The translations under genes were made by a program, and so were the position numbers. This document shows positions 1 through 5,399 of a stretch of 5,399 nt of DNA, piece after piece. A model generated the notes under the pieces. The model searched no databases and had not been told where the DNA came from. It saw only the letters and a list, made by a program, of their open reading frames with translations. Source of the DNA: Oscillospiraceae bacterium (GTDB taxonomy: Bacteria; Bacillota; Clostridia; Oscillospirales; Oscillospiraceae); assembly GCA_017936205.1 (NCBI GenBank), contig JAGBGB010000164.1, forward strand, positions 1 to 5,399. The letters are read 5' to 3'. Positions within the stretch are counted from its first letter, which is position 1. Each line of letters opens with the position of its first letter.

Positions 1-248
1 GTGGTATTCAGCTTGGGCAGAGTCACCGTAGTCGTTGCAGAACAACGAGAGCAAGTTCCTGTCAGTACACCGGTTGCAGAGGTTGTGGGGGCTGTGGTTG
101 CCTTATAGTTGGTGTAGTTATGTCCCAGTGCATTGGTGTAGGTGTCCTTGTAGCTGTGGGAGCAACGGCTACAGGTGTGGGTGGTATAGCCCTGTGCGGT
201 ACAGGTGGGCGCCGTGACCTTGGTGGTGTAGCTGTGTCCCAGAGCTGC
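1..248 (-). repeat. 357-bp higher-order repeat, second copy in gene order (truncated by window edge)
   Basis: This is the second near-identical copy of the 119-residue block, cut by the left edge of the window. The encoded segments are nearly the same as in the first copy; for example CSNSYKD in the first copy reads CSHSYKD here. Further copies may follow outside the window. Confidence 0.9.
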
Positions 249-3200
249 GGTGGTTGCGTTAAAGCTGAAGGAGCCGTAGGTGGTTGTCTTCCACGTGTAC
301 TTGTCCACACCCGTTGCGGTACAAGTGGCAGCGGTAGTGGTAGTCTTGGTATAGTCCGTGGTATTCAGCTTGGGCAGAGTGACCGTAGTGGTTGCAGAAC
401 AACGAGAGCAAGTTCCTGTCAGGACACCGGTTGCGGAAGTTGTGGGGGCTGTGGTTGCCTTATAGTTGGTGTAGTTATGCCCCAGTGCATTGGTATAGGT
501 GTCCTTGTAGCTGTTGGAGCAACGGCTACAAGTGTGGGTGGTATAGCCCTGTGCGGTACAGGTGGGAGCAGTAACCTTGTTGGTATAGCTGTGTCCTAAA
601 GCTGCAACCGCTTCGGTCTTGGTTCCCTTACAGGTGGAGCAGGTATAGGTCTTCACACCCGCTGCGGTACAGGTAGGCTGGCTGGTGATACTGCCATTGT
701 TCCAGCCGTGGGCAGAGGTTTTGCTGTAGCCACAGGAGCAGGTTCCCTTATGATTTGTATTGTCTACCTTTGCATAGGTGTAGCTGTGGGCTGTGGCGGT
801 AAACTGAGCAGTGAGAATGGTATCAGCTTGAATGTTGGTCAAAGCCTTGTCCCAGCCCTTGAAGCTGTAGTGATATGTTCCGTCATATGCCTTGGTGGGA
901 GTGGAGCCACTGTAAGTCGCTGTTCCGCCCTCATTGACCTCCTGCGTAGCAAGGATCTTCCCTGCTGCATCCTTGAAGGTCACTGTATAGCTTAGAACGG
1001 GATATTCCGGCAACTGATCCCGTGAGCCGATGGCAATATAGTCTATGTAAACCCGTCCTACCTTACCGCTGACATTGGTCATACCACTGAGGGTAACTCG
1101 GAGGGAATTAATAGCCGTTGCCTTGGTAAAACTGTCCGTTAGGGCTGCGGAAAGGGTCACATATTGTCCGTTCAAGGCGGCTTCCACACCCTTTATGGGG
1201 GTATTGTCTTCGGGTGCTACCTCCGCAGACACATTATTTTTGAGATAGAACAGGCTCAAATCCGGGCTGCTGCCGGGGACAGTACACATATTCTCCAGAC
1301 GCAGGCGGATCTGCACCCAATCCCCTGCTTTCGGAATATAAGACAGGGGAAGCCCGGTCATACTACCGTCGTGGGAGCTCTGCAGATAGGTAGCGGAAAT
1401 CCCATCCACCACGGAGTAATACATGGCATCTGCACCGAAATATGCTACAGAATTCCGAGCCCGATTCCCATGCCAATTGCCTGTATCGTAATTCCGATCC
1501 CCATAAACAGAGGCGGTGTAACGCAATTCTGCACTGCGGTCGTTCTTAAAGTCAAAGAGCAAGCTGTCCGTGTAAGTAGATGGAGCTGTGCTTGCAGGGC
1601 CAACATAGATATAGTCTATGGTGTAGCTTCCCACAGGAAGGTTGCTTGTGCCTGTACCCACAGGATCCACTCGCAGTCCTGTCATTACATCTCCCACACT
1701 GCTGTCGGGAATACTCAGACGAATGATATTGTATGTATCCTTGGAATAAGAGGTAGCTGAGTGGAGCAAGCGATTGGTTGCGTTGTACTGAGGAGCCGCT
1801 TCTGTGAGCCAGAAGAATTGCAGCCCGGTGTAGGCACCGGAGGTAATATTATACTTAACACGGATATCCACAACATCCCCCTTCTGCAGAGGATAGGCGA
1901 AAGCTGCCTCACTCTTCACATAGGGATCAGCGGCAGTCAAGCTGCCTGTCATGGTACCATTTTTAATGGCTGCGGTGCAGGCATGAGGTGTCCACTGAGA
2001 GCCGTCGCTGAGCAGACCCTCTCCATCGAAGTGCACCAGAGGATACTGTCCACGGATGGTCACTGTGCCGTCCCCCGCTTGGGTATAGGCCACAGCTTCC
2101 CCATTGTAGCGGACCTCCTTCACGGTCTGTCCGCTAGAGTTCACTGTAATGGTGGCAAAGTCTGCCGCAGGGTCGGAGCTCTCCACAGACAGAACGCCAT
2201 TTTCAAGAGTCGCAGCCAGATCCGTAACCGTCACAGCCGCCTTCAGGATCACCGTGCTGCCGGAGCTCACAGAGCTGCCCTTTGCCAGAGCCGCAAAATG
2301 AAGCTTGCTGCTCCCATCCTGCACCAGCGTCACCGTTCCGGCATTGGTGGTAAAGGCATCAAAGCTGCGAGTGGCAGGTGTGGCCTCGAAGGCATGATAA
2401 TGGTAAATGCTCTTCACCGTAGGACGGCTGCTGTCATTGACTGCAATGCGAGATGCCACTGCAGTAGCATCATTGGTTCCACTCATGGTGATCTTGGTAG
2501 GCTGGACTGTAGCAGTGGTGCCTTCAGCCATGGGATAGAGGACGGTCTGGTAGCTCATGGTGCCGCTGCCGGTCTTCTTGTACTGGAAGTATTTTGTGGT
2601 AGTTGCAGAGGCAGAGGAATCGTAGCCTGTTTGTAGGGAGCCCGTCATGCCGTCGCCATTTACCTGTGCGATCAGAAGATTGGGGCCGCTTGAGAAGGCG
2701 GTACGACCGGTATCATAGGCGTCTGCAGCAATGGTAGGATTGGAATAGGGTGCCGAATGCCAATTCTGAGTATAGCTATGGGAGGCAGAATCTGCAGGAA
2801 CCACCTTGTCACTGACAAAGAGGATCTCTCCCAGAGCCTTCATATAGCTCACATGGCGGTAATGGGTGAAGTCCGTGCTATGGGTCACAGTGGCTCCGGA
2901 GGCATTGGTGGTGCTGATGTCGTTGGTATTTGCCTTTGTCCAAGAGGAGATGGAGGAATAACTGTCATTGCCTGCTATAGAGATCTCTCCCATATTTGCG
3001 CCAGCTGAAGGTAACTTCTGCCAAGTCTGCGCCTTGCCGTCGATCTCAATGGTGTTGTGGGATCGGGTGCTGTTGTGCTGGAAATTGTAGTGGGGGTGGG
3101 AGGAGGATGCGGAGGTCGTGCCCGTATCCGTCAGCAGAGAGCGTCCCCCGTAGTAATAGAGGATGGCAAGAGCATCCCGATGTCCGTGATAGCCTGCACA

Positions 3201-5012
3201 CTTGGCATTCATAAAGAGCATGGAGTCTGCAGAAGACCAGCCCGTACGGTCTGTGACGATCTTCACCGGTGTGTACTGAGCTACGGTATCGGGAGCCGTT
3301 CCCTCCGTATTACTGACAAGGTGCCGCAGGGCCTTCACATTGGGATCGTTGTCATAGCCATTGCCTAAGTAACTCAGGAAGGTCTTGATGTGCCCGCTGA
3401 TGGCAGATGTGGTACTGCCCTCCCCCCAGTAGGGATTCTTGCCGTTGGGATAGCTGCAGTCCATAAGATATCGCGCCAGAAGGATGCTGGCATTGATGAA
3501 CTTTTTCCCTGTAGCGGAGCTGTCCCCTCGTTCCTGCATACAATACATCAGGAAGCTGTTGGTGCTCAACACCCCTCTGGGGTAGCCGAAGGTCACCTCA
3601 TTATAGGAGCCGTCGCTGTTGATCAGGGTGGTCAGAACGAAGTCCACACGGCTCTCATAGCGACTCCTCCAGCTTGCGTTGCTCTTAAACTCCGGCCAGT
3701 AGGCAAGAGCGGAATAGAAGCCTGCTAAATGGTAAACGCTGTGATTGGTATAGGCAGATGCCCCATGATTTCCGTTGACATTATCAAAGATCGTAGCACC
3801 GTTGTCCATGAAGATCAGCTCATCATAGACATAGGCAAGAATGGTCTTGTTTTCGTTGGCAGTCAGAGCATTCCCTGCCAGAAGCTGCTTATAAATGTAG
3901 GGGAAATTCATCATACGGCTGGAGGTCTCTCTGTCTCGATTGGCAGGGAATCCGGTGCGGACAGTGGTATCTGCAATAAAGTCTAAGAGAATTTCCTTCA
4001 GCTTTGCAAGATAAGCTGCTTTCTGGGTGGCATCGGTGGTAGCTGCTGCGGTTTGAGCAATTGCCACCAGCTCATAGAAGCGAGCATTGGAATCCAGCCA
4101 GTCATAGTCCCCTACTCCTTCCGGCTGCTTCCAGTCGAAGGCACCGGGAATATCCTTCCAGGAATAATGCCCCATAGCTTTTAGCTTGACCAGATAATTC
4201 CATGTCAAATTACTCTCCGTCCAACTCTTATTAAAGGAATCGAACTGGTACAGAGGCAGACTAAGATCCTCTCCGGCGGAAGCTCCGTGGAGACGGGCAT
4301 AGATCACCAGCTCTGTGTACTTGGTACCGGAGGGAACATTGAATCTCATATAAACACGGCGGCTGTTGATGTTGTAGGGCAGATAGGTTCCGTCACTGTT
4401 CTGGGTCATGCCGCTCTTCACATAGAGCACATTGTCTGTACCGTAATTGGTATCGGGCTTGCCCTTATGGATCATGGCGTCCGCAGCTGCCACCACCTCA
4501 GAGATCAAATTGTTGGAGGCATCATAGCATTTCAGCACAGGACGGTGGGATTCCACCTCATTCTCACGGGTGCAGATCTGGATGGCATAATCCGGTCTAT
4601 CCAAGATATCCAGAACATAGCAGCCTGCTGTATTGTTGGTCTTGCCGAAGCTGTAGAAATTGAAGCCTGTGCCCTGAATGGTGGTTTCAGCGATGCGATT
4701 TTCGCTCATGGACCAGGTGTCATTCATGGCAAAGAATACCCGTGTGGCGTCCTTGCTATCCGCAGGGATGGGATCATAGCTTGCAAACTTCGTCTTGTAA
4801 TATTGCAGAAGTTCTGCTTTGGCAGTGGTGTAATTCCCTGCGCTCACGGCAGCCTTGACCTTCTCCATCCCTGCGGTATTCAGATTCAGCTGTGCAAAAA
4901 AGCTGCTATCCGAGCTGAGAGATACCCCTCTCTCCGCAGCCTGTGCCACAAGTGCCAGAGATAACAGCAAGGACAGCAGAAGCAAACTGCTAACAATTCG
5001 TTTCAAATTCAT
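1..5012 (-). CDS. Secreted multidomain heparinase II/III-family polysaccharide lyase with C-terminal Cys/Thr-rich repeats (3' end outside window)
   Basis: The frame runs from ATG at 5012 through base 1 with no stop, giving at least 1670 codons. The family cleaves acidic polysaccharides (heparan sulfate, alginate, related uronates) by beta-elimination. Order of parts: signal peptide 1-25; helical segment with AELLQYYK at 66-73; DNRLRE-like module about 175-272; toroid with GNHG at 414-417 and EVTFGY ending at Tyr477; C-terminal sandwich with HGHRD at 609-613, HNTIEIDG at 652-659 and HYRH at 717-720; two carbohydrate-binding-like modules about 993-1139 and 1150-1330; Listeria-Bacteroides-type repeat about 1340-1404; Cys-rich repeats from 1405. 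ATG 5012 is chosen because it opens the signal peptide and sits 8 bases after AAGGGGG. It is much longer than a minimal lyase of this type. A cell-wall anchor is expected beyond the left edge but not seen. The lyase-type fold is well supported; the substrate is unknown. No neighbouring gene is visible, so no operon can be inferred. Confidence 0.93.
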   Translation of the reverse strand, partial: MNLKRIVSSLLLLSLLLSLALVAQAAERGVSLSSDSSFFAQLNLNTAGMEKVKAAVSAGNYTTAKAELLQYYKTKFASYDPIPADSKDATRVFFAMNDTWSMSENRIAETTIQGTGFNFYSFGKTNNTAGCYVLDILDRPDYAIQICTRENEVESHRPVLKCYDASNNLISEVVAAADAMIHKGKPDTNYGTDNVLYVKSGMTQNSDGTYLPYNINSRRVYMRFNVPSGTKYTELVIYARLHGASAGEDLSLPLYQFDSFNKSWTESNLTWNYLVKLKAMGHYSWKDIPGAFDWKQPEGVGDYDWLDSNARFYELVAIAQTAAATTDATQKAAYLAKLKEILLDFIADTTVRTGFPANRDRETSSRMMNFPYIYKQLLAGNALTANENKTILAYVYDELIFMDNGATIFDNVNGNHGASAYTNHSVYHLAGFYSALAYWPEFKSNASWRSRYESRVDFVLTTLINSDGSYNEVTFGYPRGVLSTNSFLMYCMQERGDSSATGKKFINASILLARYLMDCSYPNGKNPYWGEGSTTSAISGHIKTFLSYLGNGYDNDPNVKALRHLVSNTEGTAPDTVAQYTPVKIVTDRTGWSSADSMLFMNAKCAGYHGHRDALAILYYYGGRSLLTDTGTTSASSSHPHYNFQHNSTRSHNTIEIDGKAQTWQKLPSAGANMGEISIAGNDSYSSISSWTKANTNDISTTNASGATVTHSTDFTHYRHVSYMKALGEILFVSDKVVPADSASHSYTQNWHSAPYSNPTIAADAYDTGRTAFSSGPNLLIAQVNGDGMTGSLQTGYDSSASATTTKYFQYKKTGSGTMSYQTVLYPMAEGTTATVQPTKITMSGTNDATAVASRIAVNDSSRPTVKSIYHYHAFEATPATRSFDAFTTNAGTVTLVQDGSSKLHFAALAKGSSVSSGSTVILKAAVTVTDLAATLENGVLSVESSDPAADFATITVNSSGQTVKEVRYNGEAVAYTQAGDGTVTIRGQYPLVHFDGEGLLSDGSQWTPHACTAAIKNGTMTGSLTAADPYVKSEAAFAYPLQKGDVVDIRVKYNITSGAYTGLQFFWLTEAAPQYNATNRLLHSATSYSKDTYNIIRLSIPDSSVGDVMTGLRVDPVGTGTSNLPVGSYTIDYIYVGPASTAPSTYTDSLLFDFKNDRSAELRYTASVYGDRNYDTGNWHGNRARNSVAYFGADAMYYSVVDGISATYLQSSHDGSMTGLPLSYIPKAGDWVQIRLRLENMCTVPGSSPDLSLFYLKNNVSAEVAPEDNTPIKGVEAALNGQYVTLSAALTDSFTKATAINSLRVTLSGMTNVSGKVGRVYIDYIAIGSRDQLPEYPVLSYTVTFKDAAGKILATQEVNEGGTATYSGSTPTKAYDGTYHYSFKGWDKALTNIQADTILTAQFTATAHSYTYAKVDNTNHKGTCSCGYSKTSAHGWNNGSITSQPTCTAAGVKTYTCSTCKGTKTEAVAALGHSYTNKVTAPTCTAQGYTTHTCSRCSNSYKDTYTNALGHNYTNYKATTAPTTSATGVLTGTCSRCSATTTVTLPKLNTTDYTKTTTTAATCTATGVDKYTWKTTTYGSFSFNATTAALGHSYTTKVTAPTCTAQGYTTHTCSRCSHSYKDTYTNALGHNYTNYKATTAPTTSATGVLTGTCSRCSATTTVTLPKLNT
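358..605 (-). repeat. 357-bp higher-order repeat, first copy in gene order (conserved 248-bp part)
   Basis: This stretch aligns without gaps to 1-248 at an offset of exactly 357 bases (119 codons). I count 16 mismatches in 248 bases, about 94% identity. The intervening 249-357 completes the 119-residue period and contains the third, Cys-poor unit subtype. The offset is a multiple of three, so the reading frame is kept. Confidence 0.92.
801..995 (-). other. Listeria-Bacteroides / InlB B-type repeat domain, residues about 1340-1404
   Basis: The sequence has the classical pattern: YTVTFKDAAGKIL (from Tyr1342), then QEVNEGGTAT, YHYSFKGWDKALTNI (Trp1387) and ILTAQF ending at Phe1404. This small beta-grasp-like repeat is common in secreted and surface proteins of Firmicutes and usually acts as a spacer or adhesion module. 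Only one copy is present. Confidence 0.8.
1023..1565 (-). other. Carbohydrate-binding-like beta-sandwich module B, residues about 1150-1330
   Basis: The module begins at LLFDFKND (Asp1154) and has IPKAGDWVQIRLRL, which parallels QKGDVVDIRVKY in module A. It ends in VYIDYIAIGS (Asp1324 to Ser1330), parallel to YTIDYIYVGP. It also has NSLRVTLSG matching TGLRVDPVG of module A. It is about 30 residues longer, with extra sequence in the middle loops. The shared ordered motifs support paralogous tandem modules, probably substrate binding or structural. Confidence 0.55.
1596..2036 (-). other. Carbohydrate-binding-like beta-sandwich module A, residues about 993-1139
   Basis: The module opens with VHFDGEG (Phe995, Asp996) and is rich in predicted beta strands. 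It has a QKGDVVDIRVKYN strand and closes with YTIDYIYVGP (Asp1133 to Pro1139). This ending is typical of jelly-roll modules appended to secreted Firmicutes glycan-active and S-layer proteins. The fold assignment is inference. Module B downstream shares its plan, so the two probably arose by duplication. Confidence 0.55.
2043..4115 (-). other. Catalytic core: alpha/alpha toroid plus heparinase II/III beta-sandwich, residues about 300-990
   Basis: The helical part (about 300-560) contains NGNHG with Asn415 and His416, then YWPEF at 438-442, SDGSYNEVTFGYPRG with Glu472 and Tyr477, and a long helical stretch. In characterised toroid lyases such as PL17, an Asn-His pair and a Tyr about 60 residues later line the active site; the spacing here is 62. 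The C-terminal sandwich holds GYHGHRD (607-613), ILYYYGG followed by LLTDTG (to 631), SHNTIEIDG (651-659), HYRHVSY (717-723), QNWH (749-752) and VLYPMAEG (around 826), all hallmarks of the Hepar_II_III domain. All key positions look intact, so the enzyme is probably active. Substrate class cannot be read from these motifs alone. Confidence 0.87.
4197..4490 (-). other. DNRLRE-like (CBM96-type) carbohydrate-binding module, residues about 175-272
   Basis: The module begins with an ADAMIHKGKPDTNYG segment (Asp178, Lys183-Gly191), which matches the family's opening 'aDa.i..g.pd.NYG' pattern. It continues with RRVYMRFNVPS and ends with SWTESNLTWN (Trp264, Glu266, Trp271), the typical 'W.E..vTWn' ending. 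DNRLRE domains are jelly-roll modules found in secreted bacterial carbohydrate-active proteins. The stretch before it (about residues 100-170, containing ICTRENEVESHRPVL) resembles the closing strands of the same domain type. A degenerate first copy or a circularly shifted boundary is therefore possible. Confidence 0.72.
4938..5012 (-). other. Signal peptide (residues 1-25)
   Basis: Residues 1-25 show a typical Sec signal: a basic start (MNLKR), a Leu-rich hydrophobic core at about residues 10-23, and an Ala-Gln-Ala site at 23-25, with likely cleavage before Ala26. No lipobox Cys is present, so signal peptidase I processing is expected. This places the enzyme outside the cytoplasmic membrane. 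Confidence 0.9.
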
Positions 5013-5020
5013 CAAAAATT

Positions 5021-5027
5021 CCCCCTT
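5021..5027 (-). promoter_or_regulatory. Ribosome binding site
   Basis: On the minus strand the sequence reads AAGGGGG, followed by an 8-base A/T-rich spacer (AATTTTTG) and the ATG at 5012. The purine tract and spacing fit a Gram-positive Shine-Dalgarno site and support this start over any internal ATG. Confidence 0.85.
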
Positions 5028-5036
5028 TTTCTTTCT

Positions 5037-5065
5037 ATCTTAACACATAGATCCGATCATTTCAA
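5037..5065 (-). promoter_or_regulatory. Sigma-A-type promoter for the lyase gene
   Basis: On the minus strand, TTGAAA (5065-5060) and TAAGAT (5042-5037) are separated by exactly 17 bases. A TGT precedes the -10 box, giving an extended -10 (TGTTAAGAT). Transcription would begin near 5030, leaving a leader of roughly 18 bases that holds only the ribosome binding site. No room remains for a riboswitch. Confidence 0.65.
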
Positions 5066-5077
5066 CAAATAACACAT
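5041..5077. promoter_or_regulatory. Direct repeat TAACACAT flanking the -35 box (possible operator)
   Basis: The 8-base word TAACACAT occurs at 5041-5048 and again at 5070-5077, 29 bases apart. The first copy overlaps the -10 box and the second lies just upstream of the -35 box. A regulator binding both would cover the promoter. An 8-base repeat in A/T-rich DNA can also arise by chance. Confidence 0.3.
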
Positions 5078-5162
5078 TTTACCAATCAAAAGCCTTCCCA
5101 ATCGCCACATCCTTCCTCTTGAAGTCACTTCGTCATATTCTGATTTGTCGAACAGTTTGATT

Positions 5163-5306
5163 TACCCCTTCGTAGGGGCGCGCATTGCGCGTCCGGTTCA
5201 TGACGGAACGGCATGAACACAAAAACCACCGAAAATAATGTATTTCCCAAAAAATCGAAACATTTTTCACAACCACCAATTCTTGGTGGTTGTCGGACGC
5301 GCAATG
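5163..5306. repeat. Intergenic inverted-repeat element with GC-rich hairpins
   Basis: The 13-base word CATTGCGCGTCCG at 5183-5195 recurs inverted at 5294-5306. The left arm folds by itself: 5176-5183 pairs with 5187-5194 around an ATT loop, with one G.U pair. A competing CCCCT/AGGGG hairpin spans 5165-5178. GTTCATG (5196-5202) pairs with CATGAAC (5212-5218). Motifs of the style 'GTAGGGGCG...CATTG...CCG' are, from memory, dispersed intergenic repeats in Clostridia genomes, which I cannot verify here. There is no coding signal. A MITE- or REP-like element is the best guess. Confidence 0.6.
5269..5293. repeat. Perfect 11-bp hairpin with 3-base loop
   Basis: ACAACCACCAA (5269-5279) pairs perfectly with TTGGTGGTTGT (5283-5293) around a TTC loop. 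No T-run follows on either strand, so it is not a standard intrinsic terminator. It lies just inside the right arm of the larger inverted repeat and may be part of that element. AACCACC also occurs at 5224-5230. Confidence 0.65.
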
Positions 5307-5399
5307 GAGGCTGCTGAAAAAGTCCCTGTCTCAAAAAGTTTACCCCAAAACTCGACAAATTCCAAACTTTTCTTGACTAAAATCAAGGAAATCTTCGCA
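5307..5399. other. Non-coding sequence, possible insertion-sequence end
   Basis: No gene or RNA is visible. The segment starts with GAGGCTGCTGAAAAAGTCC, which reads as GGACTTTTTCAGCAGCCTC on the other strand. I associate this kind of sequence with transposon ends in Firmicutes, but I cannot confirm a family. It begins exactly where the inverted copy of the intergenic repeat is cut off. An A/T-rich hairpin with one G.U pair lies at 5368-5376/5383-5391. No transposase is present in the window. Confidence 0.25.

Larger units (their letters stand above)
1..800 (-). repeat. Thr/Cys-rich tandem protein repeats of 37-40 residues (residue 1405 to left edge)
   Basis: Six visible units are spaced 37, 40, 39, 40 and 40 residues apart. 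Three units (Cys1448/1458/1461, Cys1485/1495/1498, Cys1604/1614/1617) have C-x9-C-x2-C spacing around CTA.G..T.TCS.C. Units near 1525 and 1644 keep only the CxxC (1535/1538, 1654/1657). The unit at 1564 keeps only the first Cys and has a Trp-Lys-Thr stretch in place of CxxC. Several units end with an ALGHSY or ALGHNY link. An earlier partial unit holds Cys1425 and Cys1427. Similar repeats occur in large surface proteins of Clostridia. They may act as a disulfide- or metal-stabilised stalk, which is inference. Confidence 0.8.

Noticed and set aside
120..599. Plus-strand Gly/Val/Cys-rich frame of 159 codons with internal repeats
   Set aside because: It is the antisense reading of the Thr/Cys repeat tail. 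Its repetitiveness simply mirrors the 357-bp repeat of the real gene.
1..605. CRISPR array or tandem DNA repeat locus
   Set aside because: The period is 357 bases with near-identical long blocks that encode protein in frame. There are no short repeats with unique spacers.
1761..2636. Long plus-strand open frame of 291 codons
   Set aside because: It lies in exact codon register opposite the lyase gene. It stays open because the sense strand rarely uses TTA, CTA and TCA codons. The translated product has no recognisable domain and no ribosome binding site was evident. The same applies to plus-strand frames at 708-995, 1164-1760, 2757-3008, 3057-3368, 3390-3728, 3729-3986 and 4287-4964.
1..5012. 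Frameshift or pseudogene
   Set aside because: Family motifs and repeats from the signal peptide to the left edge all fall in one register with no stop, so there is no sign of decay.
5269..5293. Intrinsic terminator for a neighbouring gene
   Set aside because: The 11-bp stem is perfect, but no T-run follows on either strand and no neighbouring gene end is visible in the window.
5125..5358. Minus-strand 77-codon frame upstream of the lyase
   Set aside because: It runs through the inverted repeat and hairpins, has no family resemblance and no convincing ribosome binding site, and its composition is that of intergenic repeat DNA.

Overview
The window is almost entirely one very large, incomplete minus-strand gene. 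It starts at 5012 and is still open at base 1, giving at least 1670 codons, with a 387-base upstream intergenic region at the right end. The product is a secreted, multidomain polysaccharide lyase of the heparinase II/III (alpha/alpha-toroid plus beta-sandwich) type. It carries carbohydrate-binding-like modules and a Thr/Cys-rich tandem-repeat tail. The domain mix (heparinase II/III, DNRLRE-like, Listeria-Bacteroides-type repeat, Cys-containing repeats with an 'ALGH' ending), the AAGGGGG ribosome binding site and the sigma-A-like promoter suggest a Gram-positive Clostridia bacterium, perhaps a gut Oscillospirales/Ruminococcaceae-like lineage. This placement is inference, not a match to a known genome.

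Layout in the direction of transcription (right to left): 5399-5307, sequence resembling the end of an insertion element; 5306-5163, an intergenic inverted-repeat element with several hairpins; 5077-5037, promoter with flanking direct repeats; 5027-5021, ribosome binding site; 5012-4938, signal peptide; about 4817-4794, the N-terminal helical segment of the lyase; 4490-4197, DNRLRE-like module; 4115-2043, catalytic toroid and heparinase II/III beta-sandwich with conserved Asn-His, Tyr and His-Gly-His-Arg-Asp motifs; 2036-1596 and 1565-1023, two related carbohydrate-binding-like modules, each ending in an 'IDYI..G' strand; 995-801, a Listeria-Bacteroides/InlB-B-like repeat; 800-1, units of 37-40 residues with C-x9-C-x2-C spacing, arranged in a higher-order 357-bp repeat that runs off the left edge.

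The likely working model is an exported enzyme that binds an acidic polysaccharide through its accessory modules and cleaves it by beta-elimination. The repeat tail would act as a spacer or stalk toward a C-terminal anchor that lies outside the window. All sizeable plus-strand reading frames are antisense shadows of this gene. No RNA gene, CRISPR array or complete mobile element was seen. The main points worth a second look are the higher-order Cys repeat, the modular architecture, and the intergenic repeat with an apparently truncated second copy.
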